Shown here piece after piece: positions 11,801-23,395 of a DNA stretch of 64,000 bases. The notes below the pieces were generated by a model. The model saw only the letters and a list, made by a program, of their open reading frames with translations, ran no database searches and was not told where the DNA came from. The translations under genes were made by a program, and so were the position numbers. The DNA comes from Alitta virens. Lineage: Eukaryota; Annelida; Polychaeta; Phyllodocida; Nereididae. The stretch spans positions 54,959,797 to 55,023,796 of the forward strand of contig OW028574.1 in NCBI GenBank assembly GCA_932294295.1, in the 5' to 3' direction. The stretch's first letter is position 1, and the number at the start of each line of letters is the position of its first letter.

Positions 11801-13154
11801 TTCGCCAGGGCAATAGGGCATGTAAGTTAATCAAATCGCGCTGAAGCAGCCCAACGGCGCCATATTTGAATTAGGCAAGGGAGTGGACAAGGCGTAAATG
11901 GAACGATCCCACACTTTTCAATGGAATTGCAATGTAACACTTATCAGAAGAATCAGTAAGTCATGTTTAAAAGTGTCTGAGTAATTTTTGGTGTTGCGGC
12001 AACAGGACATACACAATAGAGTCTTTTCACTGAGCAGCCCTGAATTCAGCAAGACATAAGCCTTTCTTCTCCTCTTTATTACTCATTTGGCTTTTCAGAA
12101 ATAGAAAACCATAACCCACAGATTCAATAAATATAATTTTCTCTGGGAAAAACAGAAATCCACTAAATGATAAGATGCCAAGTATACATTAAAATGCCCT
12201 AAAAATACTGCTGCTAGGATGCACTTTGCTTCAGCCAATCAGAGTCAAAGGCGGGAACTTTTTCAGCAAATAGAGTTGCAGTATGCTGTAGTAGTCACCT
12301 AGTGGAAATATCCACTATTAGAAGGTTAAAATTGTGATTTTGGGCCTATTTTTCTTTTTACAGGTGAGGATGAGTTTTGAGATTCCAACAGGTAATTATC
12401 CAAACTTTAAAAGAACTTTGACACATTATTATATCGTTTGGTATTGGTCTTGAATTTATTTTCAGGCAATGATTACACATATAAAATAGCCATATCACTA
12501 TTGTATTATATCACTACAAACATATCCCAGATAGCATTCCAAATCGGCCAGCGTCGTTTCTACATCACTTTGACGTCGCCGACATCGCACCGACGTCGAT
12601 ACGATTTGGAATGCTATCTTGGATCTGTTGTCATCACCTTGTCTTACATGAGTGAACTTCTACATTTTATATCTTATGCATTAAAAATATTTTTGTTCAT
12701 GTGCACTATTCCTTTTTTTATTTTTTTTATCATATATTATCATTACTTTTTTATGATATTTTAGATTTTTGCTTCTTGTATGAACCTTTAAAATAGCATT
12801 CAAATGATTATTGCGCAATGAAATTATTGTGTCCCATCAATTAGTTTAAGAGTTAAGTGTTTATCATTCAGGAATCTTTTACTCGCACTCTTCTAATCAA
12901 TGCATCCTACAAAAATTCAATAGTGATACCTTGTACATTTTGCCTGCCCTGAACATTCAAATATATCACTTTCCACGCAGCAGCCGACCAGAGAAGAATT
13001 TATTCTTATTCAGATAGTATTTGTTTTGAAATTGTGGACCAATTAAGGTGTGATCATATGACAGTTGCGTCAATTTTTATGTGTTTCAGAGAATCCAGTT
13101 GCAGAGCCTAAAGTGTACATCAGCATGGTCAGAGAGGTGCAACCACAAAAATGA
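5831..13154 (+). CDS. Gene A1: secreted cationic C-x12-C peptide precursor (antimicrobial-like), five exons
   Basis: Exons: 5831-5881, 7553-7693, 10893-10988, 12364-12391, 13105-13154; predicted length 121 aa. Exon 1 is a signal peptide, MKVILCLCMLTIMVIAR. Exon 2 (47 codons) is acidic, opening PQRNDESDDWQPD and containing KKEELEKPVHP. Exon 3 (32 codons) starts DGDHTVIKR, a likely proprotein-convertase site, then a core with CRVIRRHGRQRLVC. Two cysteines 12 residues apart around an R-H-G turn suit a disulfide-closed beta-hairpin; the segment after IKR is about +7. Exon 4 gives 9 residues (VRMSFEIPT), and exon 5 gives (E)PKVYISMVREVQPQK and stop. The first three introns are phase 0 and intron 4 is phase 1, with GT/AG throughout. 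Two in-frame acceptors precede exon 5 (exon starts 13090 or 13105). If intron 3 were retained, the frame ends VSISL-stop after exon 3. Function as an antimicrobial peptide is inferred from architecture only. Confidence 0.7.
10988..11950. repeat. Local tandem duplication inside A1 intron 3
   Basis: The sequence starting at the A1 exon 3 donor (tgtgagcattagt..., 10987-11340) is repeated in diverged form from 11548 to about 11950, just after 'cttcaaaagttgc'. A3 has only the first copy: at the matching point it continues with unrelated sequence. The duplicated unit includes the donor site but not exon 3. Confidence 0.7.
12527..12622. mobile_element. MITE with CCAGATAGCATTCCAAATCG inverted ends
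   Basis: The left end is CCAGATAGCATTCCAAATCG, the right end CGATTTGGAATGCTATCTTGG, with a GC-rich centre containing GTCG and GACGTC runs. It lies in A1 intron 4 and occupies the same place in A3 (55096-55191), so insertion preceded that duplication. Other copies or ends are at 27392-27411, 27752-27862 and 59153-59271. No open frame. Confidence 0.75.
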
Positions 13155-13220
13155 CACTACTATGTGAATACATTTTTGTTCTTCAAATTAGTTAAAATTA
13201 CAGCAAACTTCATCAACTTG

Positions 13221-13360
13221 GAAACTAAATTCCTGGCACAGCAGAGAAAGCTTCTCCATGGACCATCATGTGAATCCAGCAGGAATTCCACTGGTCAATT
13301 GCAGTCCGTCATGACGTCCTCTGGAGCAGCTCTCTCTCTCTGCTATCGAGTTTAAATTCC
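13221..13360. repeat. Foldback element in the A1 3' UTR
   Basis: Begins GAAACTAAATTCCTGGC at 13221 and ends TGCTATCGAGTTTAAATTCC, an imperfect inverted repeat, with CATGTGAATCCAGCAGG against CATGACGTCC in the middle. It is 67 bases past the A1 stop and before AATAAA at 13499, so it should be transcribed as a hairpin. Confidence 0.6.
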
Positions 13361-13498
13361 AATTCTATGAAATTGTCGGTAAATTTTACATAAATTGGCA
13401 ACCTGTGAGGCCTGATACTAAAATTGTGTCTTGATTACCGTATTTTTCTGTACAGCGCCTTAGAATGTTTCTACACTATATGTTCTATATTATAAATC

Positions 13499-13504
13499 AA
13501 TAAA
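13499..13504 (+). terminator. Candidate poly(A) signal of gene A1
   Basis: AATAAA in 'ataaatcaataaattcaaa', about 345 bases after the stop, in the same context as after A0 and A3. Confidence 0.45.
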
Positions 13505-16395
13505 TTCAAATTAAAACCTTGAGTTATGTTAAGCAATGACAACAACGTACTGTTTAGATCGAAATAGGATATGTGATGATAATGAAGTATAAATCTTACA
13601 CTGCATGAGAAGTGATTCATTGTCAAGAGTTTTTCATTAATGATTAATTTGAAACAGTTGGATAAAGTTACAAGGAAGTAATAGTGTGGTTTAGTAAAAT
13701 ATCAGTTGGCGTGGTTATTTTAGGCACATGGCAAAATTCTTACAATTGTAAGGTGTTCAACTTAAGTTAAGACAACTGCATTACTAATTACTGTCTGCTG
13801 TAAGCTTTTCCATACAAAAGGTAGAATATATTATATCTTTATGTTGTTGTTTTTTTGTCCCACAGATACTGTAGCAAGCACATACTTCACTGAAGTATCA
13901 GTGATTCTGGTTTGACCACTTATAAAGATACAGTAAAGAATTTACAGTTAGTTTCATTAAAAATAGCCCGTCAAATTGAAACTGTCATAGCTGGCTACTC
14001 AAAACCGGATCTCAAAGTACACATTTAACAAGGTTTATATCTTCGTATGTTGGCAAATGCCTGTGGTGTCAATGTTATATGACCATAGTCAATGAATAAA
14101 CCTATCTATCTATGAACATCAGTTTATAATCTAAGACCAATAAATAACACATTTTCTCTGAACCTCTCCCTTAGTCTCGATGAATACAGCGGTTTGATTT
14201 ATTATAACCTGAACACAATTTCATCAATTTCATCAATTTCATCAATTTCATCATACAAAAGGTAGAATATATTATATTTTTATGTTTTTTTTTTGTCCCA
14301 CAGATACTGTAGCAAGCACATACTTCACTGAAGTATCAGTGATTCTGGTTTGACCACTTATAAAGATACAGTAAATAATTTACAGTTAGTTTCATTAAAA
14401 ATAGCCTGTCAAATTGAAACTGTCATAGCTGGCTACTCAAAACCAGATCTCAAAGTACATATTTACCAAGGTTTATATCTTCGTATGTTGGCAAATGCCT
14501 GTGGTGTCAATGTTATATGACCATAGTCAATGAATAAACCTATCTATCTATGTATCATCAATTTATAATCTAAGACAAATAAATAATATATTTTCTCTAA
14601 ACCTTTCCCAAATAAGTCTCGATGAATACAGCGGTTTGATTTATTATAACCTACACACAAATTCATCAATTTCATCATACAATTTGATTTCATATAGAAA
14701 CAGCCACAGTTACTCTTCAACTTTTTCCACAACATAAATCATAATCACTATTTTCCTGAAGAAACAAAAAAATTAATAAAAATAAAAAGGGATATTTTTC
14801 AACAACAAAAAAAAAAACACTTGTTTGTTTTATTAAATTTTGTGACAAGTAATGCCATTATAAAAGAAGTGTAACAACAACAAGACAATATATAACTTGA
14901 ATTGTTGAATGCATGTCTTCTTGAAAAATGGCTTAAAACATTATATCAGAACATGCCCCAAAGTAACTATGAAATTAGTTCAAGTTGTAACCTGTGATGA
15001 GGCTTTACAATGAAGTACTGCTCTTTTGTAAGTGTCCTGAGTACAGACTCTGCCCCAATGACAACTACAAAGTCCAAATGAAATGGGAGATATGACAATG
15101 AGGAAGTGTAGACCTAAATCTAACTCCGCATCAAATTCAGCAGTGTTCAGAGGTTATTGAATGTCAACAATGAATCAGACTGATAATCCTAGCACCACGA
15201 CTCCTCCCTAAACCTAGGCAGTGCCCCTTCTCAAGAAAACACCACCCAAGGTCAACAGAGCCAGCCAACCCCCACCCAAGCCGTGCTCTGCCCCCAAAGC
15301 CATTAGCAGAATGGCCCATGTGAGAAGAAACCTTAAAAATGTCACCAAATGCGAGGCAGATAGATTGACCTCAGCCGCCGAGGAAATATTGGAGGCGAGA
15401 TAACACCTGTTGGGAGGCCTTTTGCGAGGTCTAGGGCGAGAGCCAGTGACGAGTCAACCGGACAGCAGGACCTATCACCCTGTACAACTACTGCTTACCT
15501 CGTAGAGGGGGGTCAGAATAACTAGATGTTAATTGAATAGTTGGGGGCAAAAGCATGACTATTAAGGTGTATCTGGGTCACTCTGTATCATGCCCCCCCC
15601 CCCCGGATCTGCCAGTGCGAGGAAGTTATCACGTTGTTTCGGCTAAAATACCCAGTAGTTGTAGTCAAATCCATGCTTAAATGTCAAATTTTTCGGTCAT
15701 ATTCTATCATAAAAAGCTTCGAGCCATGCATAATGGACAGATATGTTACTTTAAAGTCAAATCCCAACTTTCAAAAAAATATAAATTACTCACTGTTCAT
15801 ATAAGCGTCAAATTTCCTATCTTTGCAATGATAGTTTTTTGCCCTCTCAAGGTGCTTTTATGAGCTAGAAAGTTGAGGTTTGACTGGTTGATAATAATTC
15901 CGTCAATTTTGTTCTGCTGCATGCCATTTATGGCTGAAAAACAATTTAGTGGACATTTATTTTACATCCTACTATAAGAAGTGATTATATATTAGACACA
16001 TTGCACCAACCTTACCTTACAAATGTGAAGCAGTCATGTTAGGAGACAATTATTTGCGTTGAAAATTATTTTCTGCTGAGAGTTTAGCATACAAAAACTG
16101 GAACAGAATCTGTATCTTTCTGTGTGTATTCATTCCAGTCAGTATTTTGCCACAGGGAGACACATACAGAAGACCAAAAATTAATTTGCTGTTACTCCTA
16201 ACAGTTAAAAACAGCCTGTCAAGTTAAACCTTTACAAGCTAGACAACCGCTGATATAGGATGCTACCTGCCACTAAAAGGCACTGTCTGATTATAGCTGG
16301 CTACTCAAAAATCTAAAAGTACATGTACCACCATCTTTTACATTAGTTCAGAGTTGCACATATATGTTATTTCTGGTTGTCTATTCTACATACAT
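13505..16395. repeat. Duplicate of the A1 upstream spacer (2136-5320), no gene attached
   Basis: The order of shared sequence follows 2136-5320 and breaks at 'ctattctacatacat', just short of the MITE right end and promoter found upstream of A1. Inside it, 13813-14253 is repeated again at about 14254-14690, a local tandem copy of about 440 bases; a (TTTCATCAA)n run lies at 14216-14254. The (CTAT)n retroposon tails are at about 14100 and 14541. Relative to the 4.4 kb copy there is a GC-rich insertion of about 335 bases at 15196-15530, with a 60-codon proline-rich open frame of unknown origin. A C-run lies at about 15594-15605. Confidence 0.7.
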
Positions 16396-17699
16396 TGCAA
16401 TTTTGTCAATTTTTGTACACAAAATTCCCTCAAGACTGTTTGCTAAGAGGTTTAGAAGCATCTCCATGACATCTCAGGTACCTCAGCATAGTAACCACCC
16501 ATAAATGGGGTAATTACCCCCAAATGGGGTATGCACTATAGCTCAAAATCGGATGACCGTATATTCATCAAATCTAGTTTATAAGTTAGAGTAGTTTATA
16601 AATTGTTAGGGGCCATTTCAGATGACCTCTGGTTAAAGGTCAGGGTCACAGATGATCTTGACCTCAACCAGAGGTCGCATACACCAAATTTTGAAGTAAA
16701 GCCTCTGATGAGGCTATATAGATATTCTGGTATTAGTAACAAGGTACACAACTATCTCTCTCTCTATCTCATCTCTCATCTCTCATCTATTCTACTCATC
16801 TACAAAGATGACTACGCTACGGTATGGTGAATCATTTCTATCTGTTCCTTGGAACAGAGTGGAGTCTAGTTTTACTTACTTCATTTGCATTGTTTTTATT
16901 GTGAGTCAATATACGATATAATAAATTGTTTACATAAAATGCTTGTTTTTTTTGCCTAATTATGAAAAATATTACTGCAATATTGACATGTATAATCTTG
17001 AGAAAATATGATTGGCAATATTGATATAATATTAAAAATTATGAACATTTAAAAAGATATTTTGTCAATCATATTCAATAAAAATAAATTGATATTACTG
17101 GAAACATAATAAAAAATGTTACCAAGGTTTATATGTGCTTCATAGCATATCGTGATCATAACATTGTTATGCCTTTAGTAAAACCTTATGAAAAATATTA
17201 GAAAATAATGTTTTGCTATTCTTTCTCGAACCTAATGAACACCTCAGGAGAACCTTAGAAATGAATATTTGTGGTAACATTGTGGGGATAATGTGAACAC
17301 AAGACAAAAAATATTTAACCAAAATGTCCACATTTTATCCTTATAATAATATTGAAGAAAAATATTGCACTGAGAAATTGCTAACCTTTACATAAGGTCA
17401 TAGTGATATGAAATTTTTTGCAGGGCGCTCGAGGACCCTTGCAAGTGAATTAGTAACATGACACACACCTTACTTTCTTCTCAACTGAAACAATTTGTAG
17501 AGTTATTTGGTTTCTTCATTTAAGTCTGAAACAAGGCAAGCCAGTACTGGAATTTTTAATCCATGTCAATAAACTGATTGAAACTCTGGGTGGCTTTATA
17601 AGTGACTAACACCAAGACTTGTACAATTTAGAATACGATGATCTAAAAAATATCACTATGGTACTTCGTTGATTTTTCTGTTCATGGAAGTACAATGTA
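16396..17699. other. Spacer without recognisable gene
   Basis: AT-rich sequence. A moderately GC-richer patch at about 16600-16730 is followed by a (CT)n and (TCTCATC)n run at about 16753-16798, which looks like a small retroposon with a simple tail. I see no coding signal in the rest. Confidence 0.5.
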
Positions 17700-18010
17700 A
17701 TCACTAAAGTAATAGTCTTTTCACTGAGCAGCCCTGAATTCAGCAAGGCATAAGTCTTTCTTCTCCTCTTATTACTCATTTTGCTTTTCAGACATAGAAG
17801 ATCATAACTAACCTATTCAATAAATATAACTTTCTTAGGGAAATAACCAAAATCAACTGAATGATAAGATGTCAAATAACATACATTAAATACACTAAAA
17901 ATACTGCTGCTAGGATGCACTTTGCATCAGCCAATGACAGTCAAGGAAGGAAGTTTTTCAGCCAATAGAATTGCAGTTTTTCGGTCATATTCATCTGGTG
18001 GAAATATCGA
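17700..18010. repeat. Relic of the intron 3 tail of an A-type gene
   Basis: Matches 12015-12320 (A1) and 54560-54860 (A3), with shared text such as gcagccctgaattcagcaag and actgctgctaggatgcactt. In A1 and A3 this stretch runs into exon 4, but here the match ends before any exon, so it marks a decayed gene copy between A1 and D. Confidence 0.65.
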
Positions 18011-18898
18011 GAATCTTTTGTGAAAATCCACTTTTACTACCACCTTACGTTTTCAAATTGTAACTTGGCAATTATTGGGGGACTGACGAAGAGTAACAGT
18101 AGTGTTTGCTTAGTTGTTGTTTCTCCTTCTGTAAATTTACAAAAGCTGGCTTAGTATTGAATTTCCGTACTCTTGCAACGTTTCTAAATCACTAGATATA
18201 CTGGCCCACCAGCCAAGTAAGTCTCGAGAGAATCCATTTGCAAGTAACTAAAGCAACCAAATAATCCCTTGAGAATTTCCAAGCCACAAATCTCTGAAAC
18301 TGCAAATTGCTGAAGCACTCCTCTCAGGTAACTGATAAGCAGGCAAACTCCACCCATTCAAGTTTTATAACTAAGAAAACAAAAAGGTTACTCACTGTAC
18401 ATGATCTTGTAAGAGTATTGCATTTTTCTTATCATATGCCTATTGAAATGTAGGCTGTCTGAAATTACTATGCTGAAGCAGTTTTCATTGAAAGTCAGTG
18501 AAATGTCAATGTCTCAATGCCTCTGGGTTTGAAGCTGATATAAGTCAGCTTATATGACCAGCTGCCATGGGCAGATGTAATGATGATATGATAAAGCTTG
18601 GAGTCTGCACCATGTTACACATTTACCCCAAGGGTGGGGTCTTTTACTGGCCTCATTAATCTAAGAAGAACTCATATGACTTGTTACAAGGTGGCTATAT
18701 GAGGAGTCAGTCATTATGGCTGATTGCATGCTTATTTAACTGACAGAGCTTGATTATGTGTTGTGATGGGTGTCTGTCATTCTAGACACAATTAATTTAT
18801 AGATAAACTTTTATTTTTTTATAAATAATCTTTTTTTTTAATTGCTTGTAACCCCTTGCTATTTTATTTATGATAATATGGCATTTATGTTTTGTGTG
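18011..18898. other. Spacer without recognisable gene
   Basis: No exon, repeat end or RNA gene could be recognised here. Confidence 0.45.
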
Positions 18899-19293
18899 AT
18901 AATAATAATATTTAATATTTATTGATTCAACACCCCGATAAATCTGTACGAAATATTCTGCGGTGAATGTCTGGGTTCAGAGTCTGTTATCCTCGTGGAT
19001 GAGCTCGACCAACTATAACAATTACACCCTTGGCAGGCCTGTTCAAGCTTGATCCTCTCTCAACTCCCTGGGGAGCATACACCCAGCATGCAGCCAATTA
19101 CGGCGCTTCATGGGTCAAGCACTCACAATTGCCATCTCTGCCTATAGCCAAGTACCCATTTACACCTGGGTGGAGTGGAGCAAAGAGTTACGGAGGATCT
19201 GCTCAGTTCCTCCATGCCATGGTGGGGCTCGAACCTACAACCTTGCACTTTGCAAGCGAGCACCTTGACCGCTTGGCCATGGCACCTCTGTGA
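18899..19293 (-). mobile_element. tRNA-derived SINE, minus strand
   Basis: Read on the minus strand it begins GGTGCCATGGCCAAGCGG. This includes an A box TGGCCAAGCGG (+ strand 19269-19279), then a B box GGTTCGAGCCC (19225-19235) at normal spacing, like a Leu/Ser-type tRNA. A non-tRNA body of roughly 200 bases follows, and an ATT-rich end sits near 18900-18920. An 87-codon open frame on the + strand across it is incidental. Confidence 0.75.
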
Positions 19294-20344
19294 TGTAACT
19301 TTTCACTTATTAATGTTTTGTTTATCTTATTTTCCCAACTAAAACCGTTATTAAATATATTTTATTTTTTCAATAAGGCCTATTAAGGGTAATGGCAACA
19401 CAGACTCCTATCAGTCTCTGCAAATTTCCCCAAGCATGATATACTTAGGTATAAATATATATATATGAATTGTAATTGTATTGCTTGACAGTAAACAAAT
19501 CTCTCTCTCTAATAACATCTCCTAATTGTCTGTTCAAACAGACTGTTCTGTGCACCATGATATTGCAGACAGTTTGCTATACATTGATTTGACTTATGGT
19601 TCATTGAGATGATCCTAGAGCTGCAGCTGTAAAAACACATATGGTTCATGGGGTAAAATTCATCTCCAGTATATGGCCATAACTGTCAGGCTTCTGTGTC
19701 TTCAGTGGCATCTTTGATTTTGCCTGAGCATTGCTAAGCCAAGCAGTTTTTCAAAATATCATGCTGTAGGTATTAGCGAAGGCGTTGGGATATAACTAAC
19801 AAAATTTTTAGTTTACTGTAACGATGTAGTTGGAGCCAATGTTCATAACACTACCCGAACGTGTGAATTATACATGGCCTAATAGTTATAATTTTGACCA
19901 ATATAGAAGAAAGATATATGTTGTTTATTATACAGGGTATCAATATGGTAAATTTCAGATATTCTACAATGTGCAACGATTAGATATTTGTACACAATGC
20001 TGTGCAACTCACTTCGGGCAATTGCTATTTTGAAGGTCCCATCTATTGTTTAATGATTAATTGGGTTTTCATCTTACAACCTGTGTCTTGAATCTGTCAA
20101 TTACCTTGTTCTTTTCTTTTTTATTTCCAGTGCTCCTGTCACTAAACCAAATTATTTACTTACAGCTGTCGACTGAAACCAATATTAAAATATCACGTGT
20201 TCTAACCTAGAACATTTAACCCAACATTAAATATGCTCATTAATCAAAATAGACATGTCTACCTTTTCTTAAGGAGATCATCTTGTAGGTGTTTGATAAG
20301 CTGTCTGACTACAATTTTACGCAGAAATGGGCATGGGACACTGT
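19294..20344. other. Spacer without recognisable gene
   Basis: Contains a short TA-rich run near 19450 and (CT)n near 19502. A 67-codon open frame at 19830-20033 shares a short stretch with 60400-60470, but I cannot name either. No signal-peptide exon was found here although intron 1 sequence of a peptide gene follows. Confidence 0.45.
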
Positions 20345-20670
20345 GCTGACACCTAATTATGGACATTATTTGCTTGTTTACCTAGTAAACAAAATAAGTG
20401 GTTAAACTATGTAGCCGATAGGCTGTGAATTGACAAAAGAAATCTTCTCTTAAATTAAGTTTAGGCAATTTTTCTGAACTACCTACTTTAGAATCACGTA
20501 AACTTTTAATTATTTTGTAATTTCATCATTAGATCTTTGATACCATAAGCCAGCCTATAGACTATAAGGGGAGTTGAATAATTCAGTTCAGGTGAGTAAA
20601 AAGCGAAACGTGTACATTATTAGGTAGCTACGCTTTGAGGTGACAGCACACAGTGTTTGAGGTAAGTCAT
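20345..20670. repeat. Relic of intron 1 of an A-type peptide gene
   Basis: Matches 6220-6800 in A1 intron 1 with gaps; shared text includes aaactatgtagccgata and agccagcctatagactataag. No exon 1 is visible upstream and no exon 2 downstream. It may be what is left of the 5' half of gene D. Confidence 0.65.
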
Positions 20671-21920
20671 TCTGAACATAGTCAAAACAAAATTTGTTGA
20701 AAGTAGATTTAGTCTAGGACCTGTAGTTATATATGTAGCACCATGCAGAGTAGGGTATCGATAGTAGTAGTCCAGTCAATAATAAATATAGCTATTGTAC
20801 AGTAAATCTATTTTAAGTGCTTGTCAGCTTGAAGCTATACATAGCTAGATTATTGTTAATGAACAGAATATCTTAGTATGAGGTAAGGCTTAGTTATCCA
20901 AAGGAAATCTGGAGATCAGGATGGATATCTCGAAATAGTTATTAATAGTTATTTTTAATAGCTGGTTATATATATATATATATATATGGCTTTTACTGAC
21001 ACATAAAAGATTATACATATGTCACATACATATAGAGTTTCACTTACAAGAAAGTGTTAGTTCAGTGACATAAAAACAATGACCACTATTTTTAGAAGGT
21101 CCCAAGGTTATCTTAAAAAGGAAGTTTAAATCTGACTGTGTATCAAGATGGTTTTCATCATTGATCACTGAAAACTCCAGCTGAATTCTAAGGTTTTTTT
21201 TTTTTAAATAATTGGATACAGTTGTATGTTCGCAACCGTAATATGTTTTTTGTTGTTTGTTTGTCACACAAAACTTAAAATTCTATCTCCATACCTGTTA
21301 AATACTTTTTTCTGAGCATTGCTTTTACCTTGATAGCTTCACACAGTGGCCCATTCATATAAGTGCCTGTCGTATTAAGAATTTCTGTTTAATTGGCGCA
21401 TGTTCATCAACTAATTCTGTTAATAACTTATTGTTTGTCTACATCACATCATCTGGATCATTGAACACTTGACATACATGGAATGGCACATTGTATGAAT
21501 GCGCCACTGCATATTTAACAGGTATGAAGATAGTCACTCATGGTCATTGTACAAAACCTTAGAGAAATCCTGTCACCTCAAGGAAAATATTTTTTAATAA
21601 TACAACCAACTCCAAGTCATTCTGGAGACCTATGCGACCTTTCATGTCAGAAACAAACATGTGATATTGTTGACAGTATGGGCAATGAAATGATAATGGA
21701 TTTTTACTGATAACTTTAGTTTCTCACATGTAACTGTCAATAAGATTTGCAAAAAACTGACACGACTTAAAGTAAACAAAGCTTGTGGTTATGACATGAT
21801 CCCTGCTAACTTTAGGGTCAGACAAATTTAGTCTCTCACGTGCAGGTGTTATCAACAATTGCATTCACAAAAACACATTTCCATATGATTGTAAACATGC
21901 TGAGATGTCAACTGTTGATA
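20671..21920. other. Spacer without recognisable gene
   Basis: Contains (TA)n at about 20966-20988. The 75-codon minus-strand open frame at 21040-21267 has no recognisable features. Confidence 0.45.
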
Positions 21921-22010
21921 GTTATTGCCCCGTGGAAGGCTGATTCAGGATTTATCACACGAGAGTGCTCGAGTGTGATAAGCCTGAATCAGCCTACCAA
22001 GGGCAATAAC
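21921..22010. repeat. Foldback element with GTTATTGCCC ends, copy 1
   Basis: The left arm GTTATTGCCCCGTGGAAGGC and TGATTCAGG...ATCACAC are mirrored by GTGTGATAAGCCTGAATCA and GGGCAATAAC, so almost the whole 90 bases fold on themselves. Copy 2 is at 30301-30393. The 300 bases following each copy (22011-22310 and 30394-30680) are also homologous, so the element travelled within a larger duplicated block. Confidence 0.8.
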
Positions 22011-22299
22011 TCAAAACACATTTAAACAGAAACTTAATCCCTCTTAGAATTGATTGCTGTTAGTGGTTTTTCATCAGGTGGTTGATTTCAAACAGAATAT
22101 GTATTGTCTGCAATGAGTGTATCAGAAGCAATAGTACTCCACTGCACATGGGATCTCATTTTTTCACAATGATACTATTGAATTGTCAGGTATGTAGATC
22201 AATTTTTTTTTTAAATCATAGAAATAAAAATCTAACTATAATTATAAAATTCTTGCTGTTATGAAAATTTGAACTGATGTAAAACCTGCCCATTTTATG

Positions 22300-22975
22300 C
22301 AAATTTGAGTGGTCTTAATGATGGAATTGATAGTCATTTAGATACAGTGGTCAAGTTTTTCCCAAATTTAGTGGTTAAATATGGTGCTTTTAATAATTAG
22401 GCACTCTTCATGAGGCGGACTTAATAGTGATGTGGTTTTAACAGGTGGTCTTCATAATGAAATGGGTTTTAAAAATGAGGTGGTCTTAATTGTGAGGTGG
22501 GCTTAATCATGATCTGGTCTTAATGATGAGTTGACTTTTATGTGTCATTGTCTTATATTGTGGTGTCCTTATATTTTGATACTGAAAGTCATTTTAATAT
22601 TAAAGTGTTTCACTAATAAAGTGGTCTAAATAGTGAGGTGGTCTTGATTTAGAGGTGGTCTTGTATTAAGGTATTCTTGATAGTGATGTGGTTTTAATAA
22701 TGAAGTGGTCGTAATTGTGACTGGTCTAAATAGTGAGGTGGTCTTAATTGTGAGTTGGTCTTATATTGAGGTATTTGTATAGTAGTAAAGAGGTCTAACT
22801 TGTGAGATGATCTTATATTGAGCCTTATATTGAGGTGTTCTTATGTTAGTGATGTGGTTTTGATAATGAAGTGGTCTTAATATTGAGATGTCTAAATAGT
22901 GAGGTGGGCTTAATTGTGAGGTAGTCTTATATTCAGGTGTTCTTATATGTTGTTTAATAATAAAGTAGTTAAATA
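22300..22975 (+). repeat. Degenerate minisatellite, unit about 18-20 bases
   Basis: Repeated variants of 'gaggtggtcttaatagt' occur some 25-30 times with drift in spacing and sequence. There are no conserved spacers and no direct repeats of fixed length. No protein frame is kept. Confidence 0.75.
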
Positions 22976-23054
22976 GTGTTAAATGTTGCCGTTTGTTTTC
23001 AATTACATAACTTTTACTAATAATATTGTTTATTGTTTGCCCAAGTTGTCACAA

Positions 23055-23160
23055 ATCCTTCAATTTTTGACATAGTTATCACTCCCTGGTGATCACTGAA
23101 TCGGAAAACATTATCAGCCTGCTTGTGCTGATAACTCATTTTATCACCAGGGAATACTGC
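23055..23160. repeat. Small imperfect foldback
   Basis: TATCACTCCCTGGTGATCA on the left is mirrored by TTATCACCAGGGAATACTG on the right, with a shorter nested pair TTATCAGCCTGC / GCTGATAA between. Possibly a MITE; no second copy was noticed. Confidence 0.5.
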
Positions 23161-23395
23161 CTTATGATTGGCTGAGGAGGGTCTCGAATGGTATTAAAGC
23201 AATTATCGTCCAGTCAGTGGTTTGTGCCATGTAAAAGATTTTTGAGAGCACTTTGTGTGATTAGCTTATGATTTATTTCGAGATAATCTTCCATGTTGTT
23301 TGCCTATAGAGCAAAATACAGTAGTTGCAATGTCATTCTGAGGTGTGTTGAAGACTGAAGACTTGTGCTTGACAAAAATGAAAAGTAGGATGTGT

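Noticed and set aside
15221..15403. 60-codon proline-rich frame as a gene
   Set aside because: It lies wholly within a GC-rich insertion of about 335 bases absent from the duplicate at 4.4 kb, so it is more likely a fragment of a mobile element.
22300..22975. CRISPR-like look of regularly recurring short repeats
   Set aside because: Units drift in sequence and spacing, without unique spacers of fixed length. It is a degenerate minisatellite in an animal genome.
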